A stretch of DNA of 64,000 nucleotides from Sporosarcina sp. Marseille-Q4943 (GCF_943736995.1 NZ_CALSFT010000002.1:310001-374000), one strand, 5' to 3'; shown: positions 9,355 through 18,245, counted from the stretch's first letter. A program made the numbers and translations. Notes: generated by a model from the letters alone, not told the origin.

Positions 9355-9480
9355 CAGCCTGATTGAAAACGCTTGTCAGCCTAGGCGCGAAGTCGAGCGA
9401 AGACGCGAATAGAACTTAGGTTCATGAGCGGACGAGCGAGACAAGCAACGACGGATGCGAGCGTTTGTCAACAGGCTGAG
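9355..9480 (+). repeat. MITE-like intergenic repeat R1, copy 1
   Basis: A 126-bp sequence with imperfect terminal inverted repeats (CAGCCTGATTGAAAACGCT at one end, CAGCCTGTTGACAAACGCT on the other strand at the other end). A second copy in inverted orientation lies at 55692-55816. Internal landmarks are CCTAGGCGCGAAGT and TGAGCGGACGAGCGA. No coding capacity. Confidence 0.85.
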
Positions 9481-9512
9481 CCCATCTCTGAAAAATAGAG
9501 ACGGGCTATTTT
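9481..9512. terminator. Hairpin AGCCCATCTCT/AGAGACGGGCT
   Basis: Eleven-bp stem with one mismatch around an AAAAAT loop, followed by ATTTTG on the + strand. It sits at the 3' end of the minus-strand gene stopping at 9531, just outside repeat R1. Terminator function is likely but the T-tract is short. Confidence 0.5.
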
Positions 9513-9530
9513 GCGTTATTGAATTTTCAT

Positions 9531-9701
9531 CTACCTCGTCGGCAAGTGGACTTGTTTGGCAACTTCGTCGTGGAAAACGGTCGTCAGTTCTCCGTCTGGG
9601 AGTTCGACGTCGTATTGCATCGGTTCATTCGGCCGTATTTCGACGATCAGGCCGCGTCTCCCATCCTTCAACTCCACGAAAGCCTCTTCCATGAAGTCCA
9701 T
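9531..9701 (-). CDS. Small acidic hypothetical protein, 56 aa
   Basis: A short gene with a strong GGAGGTGTG site 5 bp before ATG at 9701. The product starts MDFMEEAFVELKDGRRGL and ends KQVHLPTR; it is acidic, soluble and without cysteines. The upstream gene on the same strand stops at 9705, so the two are very probably translationally coupled. Family unknown. A clean ribosome site and operon position support reality despite the short length. Confidence 0.72.
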   Translation of the reverse strand: MDFMEEAFVELKDGRRGLIVEIRPNEPMQYDVELPDGELTTVFHDEVAKQVHLPTR

Positions 9702-9704
9702 CTT

Positions 9705-10361
9705 TCACACCTCCTTGGTCGAAAAGACTCCTTCTGCCATTCTCTTCAACATATAATGCGTGACATAACGCTGCATGCCGACTGCATTTCTCGTTGCTAG
9801 CGTAGCTTCAGTTTGGAATGCATCCTTCTGTCCCTGCTTCAAGGCGATGATCGCTTTGAGGGAGTGGACCATCCACGGAGTCCGTACCTTCGACAAAGAT
9901 TCAGAAGACTTCTCCTTGTTATTACTCATTGTATACCCAATTCCCGCATAATAATCACGGTAGAAAGTAGTCGTCATCTTCTTCGATGTTTCTATTAAAC
10001 GTCTCCAATCCTTTTGGAACACTAGCAGATTGGCATTATACACGTCTTGCACTTCCGCATGAGGATAGGATTTCAATATTTTATTCAGCGAATCGTGAAT
10101 CTCCTTATCGGTTCCGTGGGCCAAGGCGTAAGCATAGCTGAAGATTGGTTTATTCCGATGGTTGGCCAAATAGCGGTCAATCAGTTTCAGGCTCTTTGAT
10201 CTGTAAATAATATAGAAAGGGTAGCCCATCGTCAAAATGAAAGTGAACAACATAATAATCGTGAAAACGAGCCATATCTGCAGTCCTGATAAAAATAATG
10301 CAACAGCCAATAAGGCACTGATAATAATGACTACTATAAAATTGGCATATTTACTGAACAT
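9705..10361 (-). CDS. Hypothetical membrane protein with cytosolic helical domain
   Basis: 218 aa. Two adjacent hydrophobic segments at the N-terminus (FIVVIIISALLAVALFLSG and LVFTIIMLFTFILTMGY) are followed by about 150 residues of soluble alpha-helical sequence resembling TPR-like repeats (RYLANHRNKPIFSYAYALAH, SLKAIIALKQGQKDAF). ATG 10361 follows GAGGTGCACG. The frame continues upstream to 10454 without a better start. It is followed three bases later by the 56-aa gene. Function unknown. Confidence 0.75.
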   Translation of the reverse strand: MFSKYANFIVVIIISALLAVALFLSGLQIWLVFTIIMLFTFILTMGYPFYIIYRSKSLKLIDRYLANHRNKPIFSYAYALAHGTDKEIHDSLNKILKSYPHAEVQDVYNANLLVFQKDWRRLIETSKKMTTTFYRDYYAGIGYTMSNNKEKSSESLSKVRTPWMVHSLKAIIALKQGQKDAFQTEATLATRNAVGMQRYVTHYMLKRMAEGVFSTKEV

Positions 10362-10551
10362 CGTGCACCTCAATGTTTTTTCTATAGTATACCAGAAAAA
10401 TAAAAGGAAAAGATGATATAGGAGGAATAGCTGTTGTGTTTTACAGGAACACATAATATAATCTTTCTGTGTTGATATGAATGAGTTTACTTATTTATTA
10501 AAAAACAATGTCCTGCCCATAAATACATATGAATTTTAGGAGGAGTTAAGA

Positions 10552-11496
10552 TTGAAAAAGATCATGGTGACTGGCGCACTAGGCCAGATAGGTTCGGAAT
10601 TGATTGGCAAATTGCAAAAAGAATATGGTGAAGATAATGTGCTATCGACAGACATCCGCCAGCCGTTGCAACCGGTTGCGGGACCGTTTGAAGTGCTCGA
10701 TGTGACCGATGGCAAGAAGATGTATGACGTGGCGAAGCATTTCGGCGCGGACACGATTATGCATATGGCGGCGCTTCTTTCCGCACGTGCAGAAGATGAT
10801 CCGCTATTCGCATGGAACCTTAACATGGGTGGCCTCATGAATGCGCTTGAAACGGCGCGCGAGCTCAATATGCAATTTTTCACGCCGAGCTCAATCGGAG
10901 CTTTCGGCCCTTCGACTCCGAAAGTGAACACTCCGCAAGACACATTGCAACGTCCGACGACAATGTATGGCGTCAATAAAGTCTCGGGCGAGCTATTATG
11001 CGACTATTATTATCACCGATTCGGCATCGACACGCGAGGTGTGCGCTTCCCGGGATTGATTTCCTACGTGGCGCAGCCGGGCGGGGGAACGACGGATTAT
11101 GCAGTGGATATTTATTATAAGGCGATTACGGAAGGGAAGTACGAGTCCTTCATAGCAGAAGGTACGTATATGGACATGATGTATATGCCTGACGCTTTGC
11201 AAGCAATCGTCGACCTGATGGAAGCGGATCCTGCGAAACTGACGCACCGCAATGCGTTCAATGTGACAGCGATGAGCTTTGAGCCAGGCGAGATAGCAGC
11301 TTCCATCCGTAAGCATATCACTGGCTTTGAAATGTCCTACAATGTCGATCCGGTCCGTCAAGCGATTGCAGACAGCTGGCCAAATAGCATCGACCCGTCA
11401 GCAGCCGTTGCGGAGTGGGGATTCCGTGCGACATACGATTTGGATTCGATGACAGTCGACATGTTGGAGAAACTGAAAAAGAAATTGAATGCGTAA
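10552..11496 (+). CDS. tdh: L-threonine 3-dehydrogenase, SDR type
   Basis: NAD-dependent epimerase-fold enzyme oxidising threonine to 2-amino-3-ketobutyrate, the substrate of Kbl. The nucleotide motif [11 protein letters not shown] is at residues 7-17 and the SDR catalytic pair is in YGVNKVSGE. It is 314 aa. TTG at 10552 follows a strong AGGAGG site; the family start [10 protein letters not shown] agrees. This is the UDP-galactose-4-epimerase-like TDH, not the zinc medium-chain type. Confidence 0.9.
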   Translation: MKKIMVTGALGQIGSELIGKLQKEYGEDNVLSTDIRQPLQPVAGPFEVLDVTDGKKMYDVAKHFGADTIMHMAALLSARAEDDPLFAWNLNMGGLMNALETARELNMQFFTPSSIGAFGPSTPKVNTPQDTLQRPTTMYGVNKVSGELLCDYYYHRFGIDTRGVRFPGLISYVAQPGGGTTDYAVDIYYKAITEGKYESFIAEGTYMDMMYMPDALQAIVDLMEADPAKLTHRNAFNVTAMSFEPGEIAASIRKHITGFEMSYNVDPVRQAIADSWPNSIDPSAAVAEWGFRATYDLDSMTVDMLEKLKKKLNA

Positions 11497-11500
11497 TATG

Positions 11501-11540
11501 AAAAAGCCGCTGATCCGGAATTGGGATCAGCGGCTTTTAT
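11501..11540 (+). terminator. Rho-independent terminator of tdh
   Basis: Stem AAAAAGCCGCTGATCC / GGATCAGCGGCTTTT directly after the tdh stop, ending in a short T run. Symmetric A and T tails allow function on both strands. Confidence 0.88.
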
Positions 11541-11545
11541 GTGAT

Positions 11546-11663
11546 TGTCTAGCTTCAACGACCAGGCCTTCGGGTCATAAGTCAACCCAGCTTAAGTGGC
11601 AAAAAGCGCCACAACGCTGGGTTGTCTTATGCCTGTCAGGCCTAAGCGGTCGTTTCCGCTTTT
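11546..11663 (+). repeat. Dispersed repeat R2, copy 1
   Basis: About 118 bp starting TGTCTAGCTTC, with GGGTCATAAGTCAACC and, after a palindromic middle, CTTATGCCTGTC. Two more copies lie at 14334-14455 (reverse) and 28462-28575. It can fold into a long hairpin and lies just beyond the 3' end of the convergent YjiH-like gene. I have seen similar intergenic hairpin repeats as common in Bacillales. Confidence 0.8.
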
Positions 11664-11669
11664 CGTTAT

Positions 11670-13022
11670 TTAAAATAATAAGTGCGCAACGCCTGCAACG
11701 ATTGGCAGTGCGATGAGCGTACGCAATAGGAAAATGACAATCAAGTCTAGAAAATTAATAGGGATTTTTGTTCCGAGAATCAAACCGCCGACCTCGGACA
11801 TGTAAATAAGCTGAACGACTGAAATCGTCGCAATCGTGAACAACGTCATTGGTGATGTGATAGAGCCATCAGCTAAAATGACTGGCAAGAACATGTCCGC
11901 AAAACCGACAACCATCGTCTGTGCCGCTGCCGCAGCTTCCGGAATGCCCAATACAGCAAGAATCGGCTCGAACGGCTTCCCTAAGAACGTGAAGACGCCT
12001 GTATATTCCGCAAGCATGAGTGCAACCGTACCAAATGCCATAACGACTGGCGCGACGCCGATCCACATATCAAGCACATTGCGCATACCGTCGGTGAAGA
12101 TTCTCCCGATGGAGCGGTTCTTCGAAGCGGTATCCAACGCATTTTCCAGACCGTGGCTGAACACGTTATAACCTTCAGGCAGTTGCTCTTCTTCGCCCGT
12201 GAACTTCCGGCCGTCGATATACTCAGCCTTCTTGCCTCTGAGTGGATAAATGCGCGGCATGATGAGCGCTAAAATGACACCTGTCAAAAGCACAGTTCCG
12301 TAAAACGGAAGGAAGTAGTTGGACATGCCGACCGTATCGATAATGACAAGTGAGAACGTAATGGAAACAACTGAAAACGTCGTTGCGATAATCGCTGCTT
12401 CCCTTTGTGTATAATGGCCGTCCTCATATTGCTTGCTCGTCAGCAGGACGCCGATTGTACCATCGCCGATCCATGAAGCGAGCGCATCGATGGAGGAACG
12501 TCCTGGCAAATTGAACAATGGACGCATTACCTTCACCATCATCGTACCGAAAAACTCCAAAAGACCGAAGTTCAATAACAATGGCAATAAAAGACCAGCA
12601 AATAGGAAAATCGTAAATAAGAACGAAACAAGGCCATCCGGTGCGAGTAGCAAGCCGCCCGTGTTTTCATTCCAGATTGCCTCAGGCCCAATTTTGAACG
12701 TGACCATGATGGCGAAAATAGCACCGATAATACGAGTGACGACCCAAAATGGCGTCACTTTGAACAATCCTTCCATAAGAGAAGGGTTAGAACTTGAACG
12801 CGGGATGAAGGCATACAGCAACGACCCGAGCGCCGCGATTACAATAATAATCATTGCCGTCATCGGCATGGCAGGTTCAAGCCAGCCGGATAGGATATCC
12901 GCAAGTTTTGCGATTGGAACCTTCCATTCTTCCCCAAATTTCAGAGGAATCATGAAGAGGATAATGCCGAGTATGGATGGAATTAGAAAGTAGAGCCATG
13001 TGGATAAATGATGTGTTTTCAA
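11670..13022 (-). CDS. YjiH-type membrane protein with nucleoside-recognition (Gate) domains
   Basis: 450-aa polytopic protein with about ten hydrophobic segments. It contains the Gate-type stretches of the YjiH/SpmA-like families (SSIDALASWIGDGTIGVLLTS region and AAAAAQTMVVGFADMFLPV). Such proteins are thought to be solute carriers; the substrate is unknown. ATG 13022 is preceded by GGCAAGAGAGAG on its strand. It faces tdh across repeat R2. No other gene appears to share its transcript. Confidence 0.85.
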   Translation of the reverse strand: MKTHHLSTWLYFLIPSILGIILFMIPLKFGEEWKVPIAKLADILSGWLEPAMPMTAMIIIVIAALGSLLYAFIPRSSSNPSLMEGLFKVTPFWVVTRIIGAIFAIMVTFKIGPEAIWNENTGGLLLAPDGLVSFLFTIFLFAGLLLPLLLNFGLLEFFGTMMVKVMRPLFNLPGRSSIDALASWIGDGTIGVLLTSKQYEDGHYTQREAAIIATTFSVVSITFSLVIIDTVGMSNYFLPFYGTVLLTGVILALIMPRIYPLRGKKAEYIDGRKFTGEEEQLPEGYNVFSHGLENALDTASKNRSIGRIFTDGMRNVLDMWIGVAPVVMAFGTVALMLAEYTGVFTFLGKPFEPILAVLGIPEAAAAAQTMVVGFADMFLPVILADGSITSPMTLFTIATISVVQLIYMSEVGGLILGTKIPINFLDLIVIFLLRTLIALPIVAGVAHLLF

Positions 13023-13149
13023 CTCTCTCTTGCCCCTTTATGAATAAAGTATCAGTATTCTTGTATAATCATACATACTATCGATTTTTCGTCCAGTTGT
13101 AAATACAATGGAAAGAAATTGATCTATTCAGTCTTTTGGTTCAGCTATG

Positions 13150-13180
13150 AAAAGGCCCCGTCTGCGTTTGCGACGGGGCG
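13150..13180 (-). terminator. Terminator of bshB2
   Basis: Stem GCCCCGTC / GACGGGGC with TTTT after it in the minus direction, 14 bp beyond the bshB2 stop. Confidence 0.8.
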
Positions 13181-13193
13181 CAGCTGCTTCATG

Positions 13194-13877
13194 TCATTCG
13201 AAATCCCGGTCCCAGCGGTACGTGAAAAACTTCTCTTCGTGCAGCCATTTCAATGCTTCAGGGTCTTTTTCAGCCAATCTTTTTTCCATGTCCCGCATCA
13301 TCCAAACGGTTTGGGAAGCGTGAGCATTTAATGTATTGAGCTTTTTTTGCGCAGCCCCTTCGACATTATGGAGGATGTCGGGTGCGCCGAGTACTTCCGC
13401 GGTATTATTTGCGAAGGCAATTGTATACAGCGTCGGACGTTCGGATTCCTTCATCCTTCTGACGGCACGGACGACGGCGCGTCCTGTTGCGTCATGGTCT
13501 GGGTGGACGGAGAGTCCTGGGTAGAACGTAATGATGAGGGAGGGGTTCGTATCTTCAATCAAATCGGTGACGAGCTTGATCATCTTTTCGTCATCCTCGA
13601 ATTCGATCGTCTTATCGCGCAATCCCATCATCCGAAGATCCGTAAGTCCCATGGCGGCCGCCGCGTTTTTTAATTCTTGCTTGCGGATTTGCGGCAGCGT
13701 TTCGCGGTTTGCGAAAGGGGGATTTCCTAGGTTCCGTCCCATTTCGCCTAGCGTCAGACAAGCGTACGTGACGGGAACCCCCATTTCGATATATGTGGAA
13801 ATCGTACCCGACACGCCGAAAGCTTCGTCGTCCGGGTGCGGAAAAATGACGAGTACGTGGCGTTCTTCTTTAATCAT
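13194..13877 (-). CDS. bshB2: Bacillithiol biosynthesis deacetylase BshB2
   Basis: PIG-L/LmbE-family zinc deacetylase that removes acetate from GlcNAc-malate in bacillithiol synthesis. The metal-binding motif HPDDE is at residues 14-18 and the second signature HPDHDATGRAVV is around residue 123. Length 227 aa matches B. subtilis YojG. ATG 13877 has AAGGAGGC upstream. It lies downstream of yojF on the same strand, the same pairing as yojF-yojG in B. subtilis. Confidence 0.93.
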   Translation of the reverse strand: MIKEERHVLVIFPHPDDEAFGVSGTISTYIEMGVPVTYACLTLGEMGRNLGNPPFANRETLPQIRKQELKNAAAAMGLTDLRMMGLRDKTIEFEDDEKMIKLVTDLIEDTNPSLIITFYPGLSVHPDHDATGRAVVRAVRRMKESERPTLYTIAFANNTAEVLGAPDILHNVEGAAQKKLNTLNAHASQTVWMMRDMEKRLAEKDPEALKWLHEEKFFTYRWDRDFE

Positions 13878-13905
13878 CGAAAAGCCTCCTTAACAATCAA
13901 ACAGG

Positions 13906-14256
13906 TTAATATGTAAACGGTGTTTCACTAATTTCGAGCGCGACTGCAAGTTTTCCGTCCGGATCGAGCCCAGCCATGAGCAGCCGGTCATGTTCGTCGA
14001 CCGTGTAATGGGTGATCCCTTGCGCATAGATCCAACCCGATGGAAGCTTCAATCCGACTCGATGCGGCGAATCGCCCGCCACCTTGCCAAGTTCATATTT
14101 GACGACGACATTCCGAATGAATGCCCCCGCGTTGAAAAATCCTTCTTGGAAATGGGCGGCATACGCGCCATTTGTCGTTTCAAGATGGATGTAAACGTCT
14201 TTATTCGCATAGGAATTCAGCAATTCCTGCAACCGATCCGGTTTCACGATGTCCAT
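13906..14256 (-). CDS. yojF: YojF family protein (DUF1806)
   Basis: 116-aa protein of the YojF family, always found next to bshB2 in Bacilli and presumably linked to bacillithiol metabolism or its regulation; the exact role is unknown. The family motif PSGWIYAQGITHYTV is at residues 70-84. ATG 14256 has AAGGAGG 7 bp upstream. It forms a two-gene unit with bshB2, with a 28-bp gap. Confidence 0.9.
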   Translation of the reverse strand: MDIVKPDRLQELLNSYANKDVYIHLETTNGAYAAHFQEGFFNAGAFIRNVVVKYELGKVAGDSPHRVGLKLPSGWIYAQGITHYTVDEHDRLLMAGLDPDGKLAVALEISETPFTY

Positions 14257-14333
14257 GAAAAATCCTCCTTCTTACAAAAGCACATATCCCAAGTATATAG
14301 AAAAGTGTAAATGAATGCGATTAGCGTGCTTAT

Positions 14334-14455
14334 ACAAAAGCGGAGGGTGGCGGTTAACTGCGACAGGCATAAGGCGGGTCTGCGAAACGGCGCCCTTTGC
14401 CGTGTAGCGGAGCTGACTTATGACCCGAGCAGTTGCCACCCGGAGTCTAGACGAT
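14334..14455 (-). repeat. Dispersed repeat R2, copy 2 (reverse)
   Basis: On the minus strand it reads GTCTAGACTCCGGG ... GGGTCATAAGTCAGC ... CTTATGCCTGTC, matching copies 1 and 3. It lies upstream of yojF. The 396-bp gap between yojF and pdxK holds this repeat, array C1 and the pdxK terminator, but no gene. Confidence 0.8.
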
Positions 14456-14502
14456 AACATAAGCGGATGGTTATGGTTATGTAGGCTAAAGGTCATGAAA
14501 TG

Positions 14503-14607
14503 GCGATAACTCTTGGGAAATGACCGATAACTTCGCCGAATTGATCGATAACTTTCAGGAAATGACCGATAACCGCCGGGAAATGACCGATAACTTTATA
14601 CAGGCAC
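14503..14607 (+). repeat. Periodic array, family C copy 1 (5 units x 21 bp)
   Basis: Core CGATAACT at exact 21-bp steps (units start 14503, 14524, 14545, 14566, 14587), often preceded by GAAATGAC. The leader AGGTCATGAAATGGCGATAA is nearly the same as that of copy 2 at 48879. The array runs straight into the pdxK terminator. Confidence 0.85.
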
Positions 14608-14650
14608 AAAAAAAGGCCAGAAGAATCGCACGCTCTTCTGGCCTTTAAAA
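14608..14650. terminator. Bidirectional terminator after pdxK
   Basis: Perfect stem AAAGGCCAGAAGA / TCTTCTGGCCTTT with an 8-nt loop, A-tract on one side and T-tract on the other, 2 bp from the pdxK stop codon. Confidence 0.9.
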
Positions 14651-14652
14651 AA

Positions 14653-15486
14653 TCAAATTTCTGTTGTTGTAATGTCCGGTGAGCCTACACGGTTTTTTGC
14701 GCCGTGCATGACGGGACCGACGTATTCATTCAACTTCCAGCCGTTCGCGATTGCGGCTGTAACGAATTTCTTCGCTTCAATGACCGCTTCTTTCACGTCT
14801 AGGCCATTTGCGAGGTTCGCAGTGATGGCAGCGGCGAACGTGCAGCCCGCACCATGGTTATAGTGCGTATCCGTTTTTTCCGCTTCGAGCAACGTGAATG
14901 TCTTGCCGTCGTAGAACAGATCCGCTGCTTTGTCGTGCTGAAGCTGCTTGCCGCCTTTAATGACGACGTTGCGCGCGCCGAGTGAATGGATCTTTTCGGC
15001 AACCGATTTCATCTGCTCGATCGTTGAAGGTGTTTTCATGCTCGCCAGCTGACCTGCTTCGAATAAATTCGGTGTGACAATTTCCGCTTTCGGAAGCAAG
15101 TATTCCACCATCGCGTCGACAGTTCCCGGATTGAGGACTTCGTCTTCGCCTTTACAAACCATGACGGGATCGATGACGACGTGGTCGAGTCCGGATTCCG
15201 CAATCGCCTCTCCAGCCGTCTGGATGACTTCCTCCGTGCTGAGCATGCCTGTCTTAATGGCGTCGATGCCTGTCGAAAGAGCTGTTTTGAGTTGCGCTTT
15301 CAATACATCGATCGGAAGTGAATAGACGCCGTGGCTCCAATTGTTATCGGGATCCATCGTCACAACGACCGTCAAAGCTGTCATGCCGTATGTCCCGTGC
15401 TCTTGGAACGTTTTCAGGTCGGCTTGGATTCCTGCGCCGCCTGATGTATCTGATCCTGCAATCGTCAATGTCTTTTTCATAGTCAT
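14653..15486 (-). CDS. pdxK: Pyridoxine/pyridoxal/pyridoxamine kinase, ThiD-like
   Basis: ThiD-fold kinase that phosphorylates vitamin B6 vitamers; the sequence tracks B. subtilis PdxK throughout (LTIAGSDTSGGAGIQADLK at the N-terminus, VIDPVMVCKG in the middle, THYNHGAGCTFAAAI near the active site with the family cysteine). It is 277 aa. ATG 15486 has GGAG 10 bp upstream; ATG 15480 is an alternative. The frame is open to 15555 with no start site. Its own terminator and a long upstream gap suggest it is monocistronic. Confidence 0.9.
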   Translation of the reverse strand: MTMKKTLTIAGSDTSGGAGIQADLKTFQEHGTYGMTALTVVVTMDPDNNWSHGVYSLPIDVLKAQLKTALSTGIDAIKTGMLSTEEVIQTAGEAIAESGLDHVVIDPVMVCKGEDEVLNPGTVDAMVEYLLPKAEIVTPNLFEAGQLASMKTPSTIEQMKSVAEKIHSLGARNVVIKGGKQLQHDKAADLFYDGKTFTLLEAEKTDTHYNHGAGCTFAAAITANLANGLDVKEAVIEAKKFVTAAIANGWKLNEYVGPVMHGAKNRVGSPDITTTEI

Positions 15487-15576
15487 AGCTGGATGTCTCC
15501 TTCGTGTTGGATTACATTCACATTTAATAGTAATCAAATTTATGAAAAAATACAATTATTCCAATTGTGGGAGCGG

Positions 15577-15716
15577 TTTATGCGTGATTTTCGTCGTTTA
15601 TGCGCGAATATGGGGATTTATGAGCAAATAATATATTTTATGCGCATTTGCAGTGGTTTATGCGTGAGTAGATGAATTTATGCGCGAATCTACGGATTTA
15701 TGCGTAGTTGTGAGTG
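15577..15716 (-). repeat. Periodic array, family B copy 1 (7 units x 20 bp)
   Basis: Seven units of exactly 20 bp, core TTTATGCG on the + strand (CGCATAAA on the minus), each with a different 10-bp spacer. Units start every 20 bp from 15577 to 15697. The array sits between the divergent pdxK and DUF4230 genes, so promoters for both probably flank or overlap it. Nothing else is visible in this 355-bp gap. Confidence 0.9.
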
Positions 15717-15841
15717 TTGGAATGAAAGGATCGATTGCATAGGCTTATCTGTTGTCGGCTACGAAACTTTTAGATAGTCTAAACGTACAACTATATGTAA
15801 AAATGTGCGATTACGAGTGTCGAAGGAAGGTGAAAAAGGGT

Positions 15842-16600
15842 ATGGAAGATAAAAAGAAACTGCAAGAAATTGAAAAACTGTTGAAAGAATTGAAGGCGTC
15901 TGAATCCGAAAGTGCGGTCACCGTCGAAGAGGCGATCGGCAGGAAAAGGAGATCTTGGCGACCGCGCATGCCGTTCAGGTTTCTTTCGATGTGGAAGCGA
16001 TCGGCTCTATTGCTCGCCGTCCTTCTATTAATCGTCGTCATCTCCCTTCCGTTCGTAGCCTTCCAATTTATGAAACTAGGGAGCACCTTCACGGAGCAAA
16101 AAGGCGTGTTCCTCGAACATATACAAGATTTGAATGAAATGGCGACAGCGGAGGCGTATACGAAAGTCATCATCGAACGCCAGGACAACCAGCTATTCGG
16201 ACAAAGCATCGGCCTGAATGTGCCGGGGACGAAGCGGCAGCTTCTTGTCGTCGTACCGGGTTCGGTGAAGGCAGGCGTCGATTTGTCCAAGCTTACTGAA
16301 AAAGATGTCATCATAGATGAAAAAAATAAGACCGCGAAGCTCACATTGCCAGCCGCGACCTTCCTCGGAGGGGCGGAAATTTATTTCGATCAAGTCGAAG
16401 TGTATTCCTATGAAGGCGTTTTCCGTCAAAAGGCGGACATAGAAGAGGCGTACGAACTTGCAGCTGAGGCGAAGAAACTCATCGTCGAGGAGGCCACAGG
16501 TCAAGGCGTGCTGAAGACGGCGCAATTCAACGCCGAAAAGACGTTGAAGGAAATGTTTTCATTCGCGGGATACGACGTGACGATTGAATTCAAGGAGTGA
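15842..16600 (+). CDS. DUF4230 domain membrane-anchored protein
   Basis: 252 aa. A charged cytosolic N-terminus (about 45 residues) is followed by one membrane segment ([22 protein letters not shown]) and a DUF4230 domain with basic-acid rich beta segments ([21 protein letters not shown]). The family has no assigned function. ATG 15842 is chosen because GGAAGGTGAAAAAGG lies just upstream; the frame extends to 15752 without a ribosome site. It overlaps the GTG-type alternative start of ung, so the two genes are co-transcribed. Confidence 0.8.
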   Translation: MEDKKKLQEIEKLLKELKASESESAVTVEEAIGRKRRSWRPRMPFRFLSMWKRSALLLAVLLLIVVISLPFVAFQFMKLGSTFTEQKGVFLEHIQDLNEMATAEAYTKVIIERQDNQLFGQSIGLNVPGTKRQLLVVVPGSVKAGVDLSKLTEKDVIIDEKNKTAKLTLPAATFLGGAEIYFDQVEVYSYEGVFRQKADIEEAYELAAEAKKLIVEEATGQGVLKTAQFNAEKTLKEMFSFAGYDVTIEFKE

Positions 16601-16605
16601 GAGGC

Positions 16606-17292
16606 TTGGAGAAAAATAGATTCGGGAATGATTGGGATGAAGTGCTTGCGGAGCAATTCCAGCTACCATACTACTTGCAGCTTCGCGATTTCCTCAAAAA
16701 AGAATACGAAAGCCATAACGTGTATCCGCTCATGGATGATATGTGGACAGCCTTCAAATTGACCCCCTTCAACGACGTGAAAGTGGTTGTTCTCGGACAG
16801 GATCCGTACCACGGGCCTGGACAAGCGCATGGTCTCAGTTTTTCGGTGAAGCCCGGCGTCAAGATTCCGCCGAGCTTACGGAATATGTTCAAGGAATTGC
16901 AGTCCGATATCGGGTGCGGGATTCCGGAAACGGGGACATTGACGGGCTGGGCGAAGCAGGGCGTGCTCATGCTGAACACCGTCCTCACTGTGAGGGAAGG
17001 GGAGGCGCATTCCCACCGGAAAAAAGGGTGGGAGATTTTCACCGACGAAGTGATCCGTCGCTTGTCCGAACGCGAAGAGCCGGTCGTTTTCATCCTTTGG
17101 GGGCGTCCGGCGCAGGAGAAAAAGAAGCTCATCGATTTAAATAAAAATGCTGTCATCGAAGCAGTCCATCCGAGCCCGCTTAGCGCAAGCCGGGGCTTTT
17201 TCGGCAGCCGTCCATACTCCAAGGCGAATGAAATTTTGAAACAGTGGAATGAAACGCCGATCGACTGGTGCCGAACGGACGACGGGCTGTAA
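16606..17292 (+). CDS. ung: Uracil-DNA glycosylase (family 1)
   Basis: Removes uracil from DNA in base excision repair. The water-activating motif [11 protein letters not shown] is at about residues 62-72 and the DNA-intercalation motif HPSPLSA near residue 186. Length 228 aa. TTG 16606 is chosen over GTG 16597 because AAGGAG (16592-16597) then lies 8 bp upstream; AAGGAG is inside the end of the previous gene, showing coupling. It opens the ung-(58 aa)-ywdI-ywdK series seen in B. subtilis. Confidence 0.94.
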   Translation: MEKNRFGNDWDEVLAEQFQLPYYLQLRDFLKKEYESHNVYPLMDDMWTAFKLTPFNDVKVVVLGQDPYHGPGQAHGLSFSVKPGVKIPPSLRNMFKELQSDIGCGIPETGTLTGWAKQGVLMLNTVLTVREGEAHSHRKKGWEIFTDEVIRRLSEREEPVVFILWGRPAQEKKKLIDLNKNAVIEAVHPSPLSASRGFFGSRPYSKANEILKQWNETPIDWCRTDDGL

Positions 17293-17308
17293 GGGAAGAG
17301 GTGGTCGC

Positions 17309-17485
17309 ATGGCTGTAAATTGCTTTCAATGTCAATACTTTTTCGTAACATGGGATCCGAAAAGCCCGCGTGGGTGCAAGGCGTATGGTTTCAAAACCCG
17401 AGAACTGCCGTCCATCGTTGTGAAGCGATCATCGGGCATGGAATGTTTGAAATACGTACCGAAGAAAGGGGGTGCTAGACAATGA
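17309..17485 (+). CDS. Small Cys-containing protein, 58 aa
   Basis: Begins MAVNCFQCQYFFVTWDP and contains CKAYGFKTRELPS and a further cysteine near ECLKYVPK. The four cysteines (two in CxxC) suggest a zinc or iron-sulfur knuckle. ATG 17309 follows AAGAGGTGG. It lies 16 bp after ung and overlaps ywdI by 4 bp (ATGA), a typical operon overlap. Conserved short proteins of this kind occur next to ung in Planococcaceae-like genomes; function unknown. Confidence 0.8.
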   Translation: MAVNCFQCQYFFVTWDPKSPRGCKAYGFKTRELPSIVVKRSSGMECLKYVPKKGGARQ

Positions 17486-17745
17486 TTTCAACTGAACGGA
17501 TCATCGAGGAAATGCAGCGCCAGCTCAATTACGCGAAAACCGCGGACGACGATCAAGCCGTCCGCGAGGCGCTGACAGCGATTCGGGCGCTCTGCCAAGT
17601 CGTTCTCGTCAGCAACGACAAGAAAGACGAGCCGATCATTACGCCGAGAACGATGGCAATCTCCCATAAGCCGCAAATTTCGTCATTGGAAGGCAGGCAT
17701 TTGGAGGAAGACGACGCAAACGGCGGCTCGATCTTTGACTTCTAA
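17482..17745 (+). CDS. ywdI: YwdI family protein (DUF5327)
   Basis: 87 aa, the same length and position as B. subtilis YwdI between ung and ywdK. The N-terminal half is a helix (STERIIEEMQRQLNYAK) and the C-terminus is acidic and ends GGSIFDF. ATG overlaps the preceding stop, with GAAAGGGGG upstream as ribosome site. No function is established for the family. Confidence 0.85.
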   Translation: MISTERIIEEMQRQLNYAKTADDDQAVREALTAIRALCQVVLVSNDKKDEPIITPRTMAISHKPQISSLEGRHLEEDDANGGSIFDF

Positions 17746-17820
17746 TTGTCATATTTTATAAGCTGGAAATGTTTATAATTAGATAGAGAGATTTTACACA
17801 AACAGAAAGTAGGAAATCAT

Positions 17821-18201
17821 ATGCCATTTTTCATTATCGCAGGCGCCGTCAACGCGGCACTTGCCGTTGCACTTGGCGCATTCGGAGCGCACGCTTTGAA
17901 AGAGCGCCTATCCGAACGGTACCTCGCCATCTGGGAAACAGCCGTCCAATACCAAATGTTCCACGCGATCGGACTCATCGCGGTCGGCATCCTCATGAGC
18001 TCATCGCTCTTCGGCCCGTCGACCTCTTTAACGTGGGCAGGATACTTGCTGCTCGCCGGCATCATCATCTTCTCCGGCAGCCTCTACATCCTCAGCCTGT
18101 CCGGCATCGGCATATTGGGCGCCATCACCCCGATCGGCGGCGTCGCCTTCATCGTGGGCTGGATCATGCTCATCATCGCAGCGGTGAAGTTCGGAAAATA
18201 A
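17821..18201 (+). CDS. ywdK: YwdK, DUF423 membrane protein
   Basis: 126-aa protein with four predicted membrane helices. The DUF423 signature is at the N-terminus (ALGAFGAHALKERL). Family function is unknown. ATG 17821 is preceded by AAGTAGGA. A 75-bp gap separates it from ywdI. It is the last gene before a strong terminator, matching the B. subtilis order ung-ywdI-ywdK-gerQ. Confidence 0.92.
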   Translation: MPFFIIAGAVNAALAVALGAFGAHALKERLSERYLAIWETAVQYQMFHAIGLIAVGILMSSSLFGPSTSLTWAGYLLLAGIIIFSGSLYILSLSGIGILGAITPIGGVAFIVGWIMLIIAAVKFGK

Positions 18202-18206
18202 CATGG

Positions 18207-18245
18207 AAACGGTTTGAAGAATCAGTTCTTCAGACCGTTTTTTTT
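18207..18245 (+). terminator. Terminator of the ung-ywdK operon
   Basis: Stem AACGGTTTGAAGAA / TTCTTCAGACCGTT with eight T, 6 bp after the ywdK stop. Confidence 0.92.

Noticed and set aside
9455..9800. Plus-strand frames opposite the 56-aa gene
   Set aside because: No ribosome site; the minus-strand gene has a strong one.
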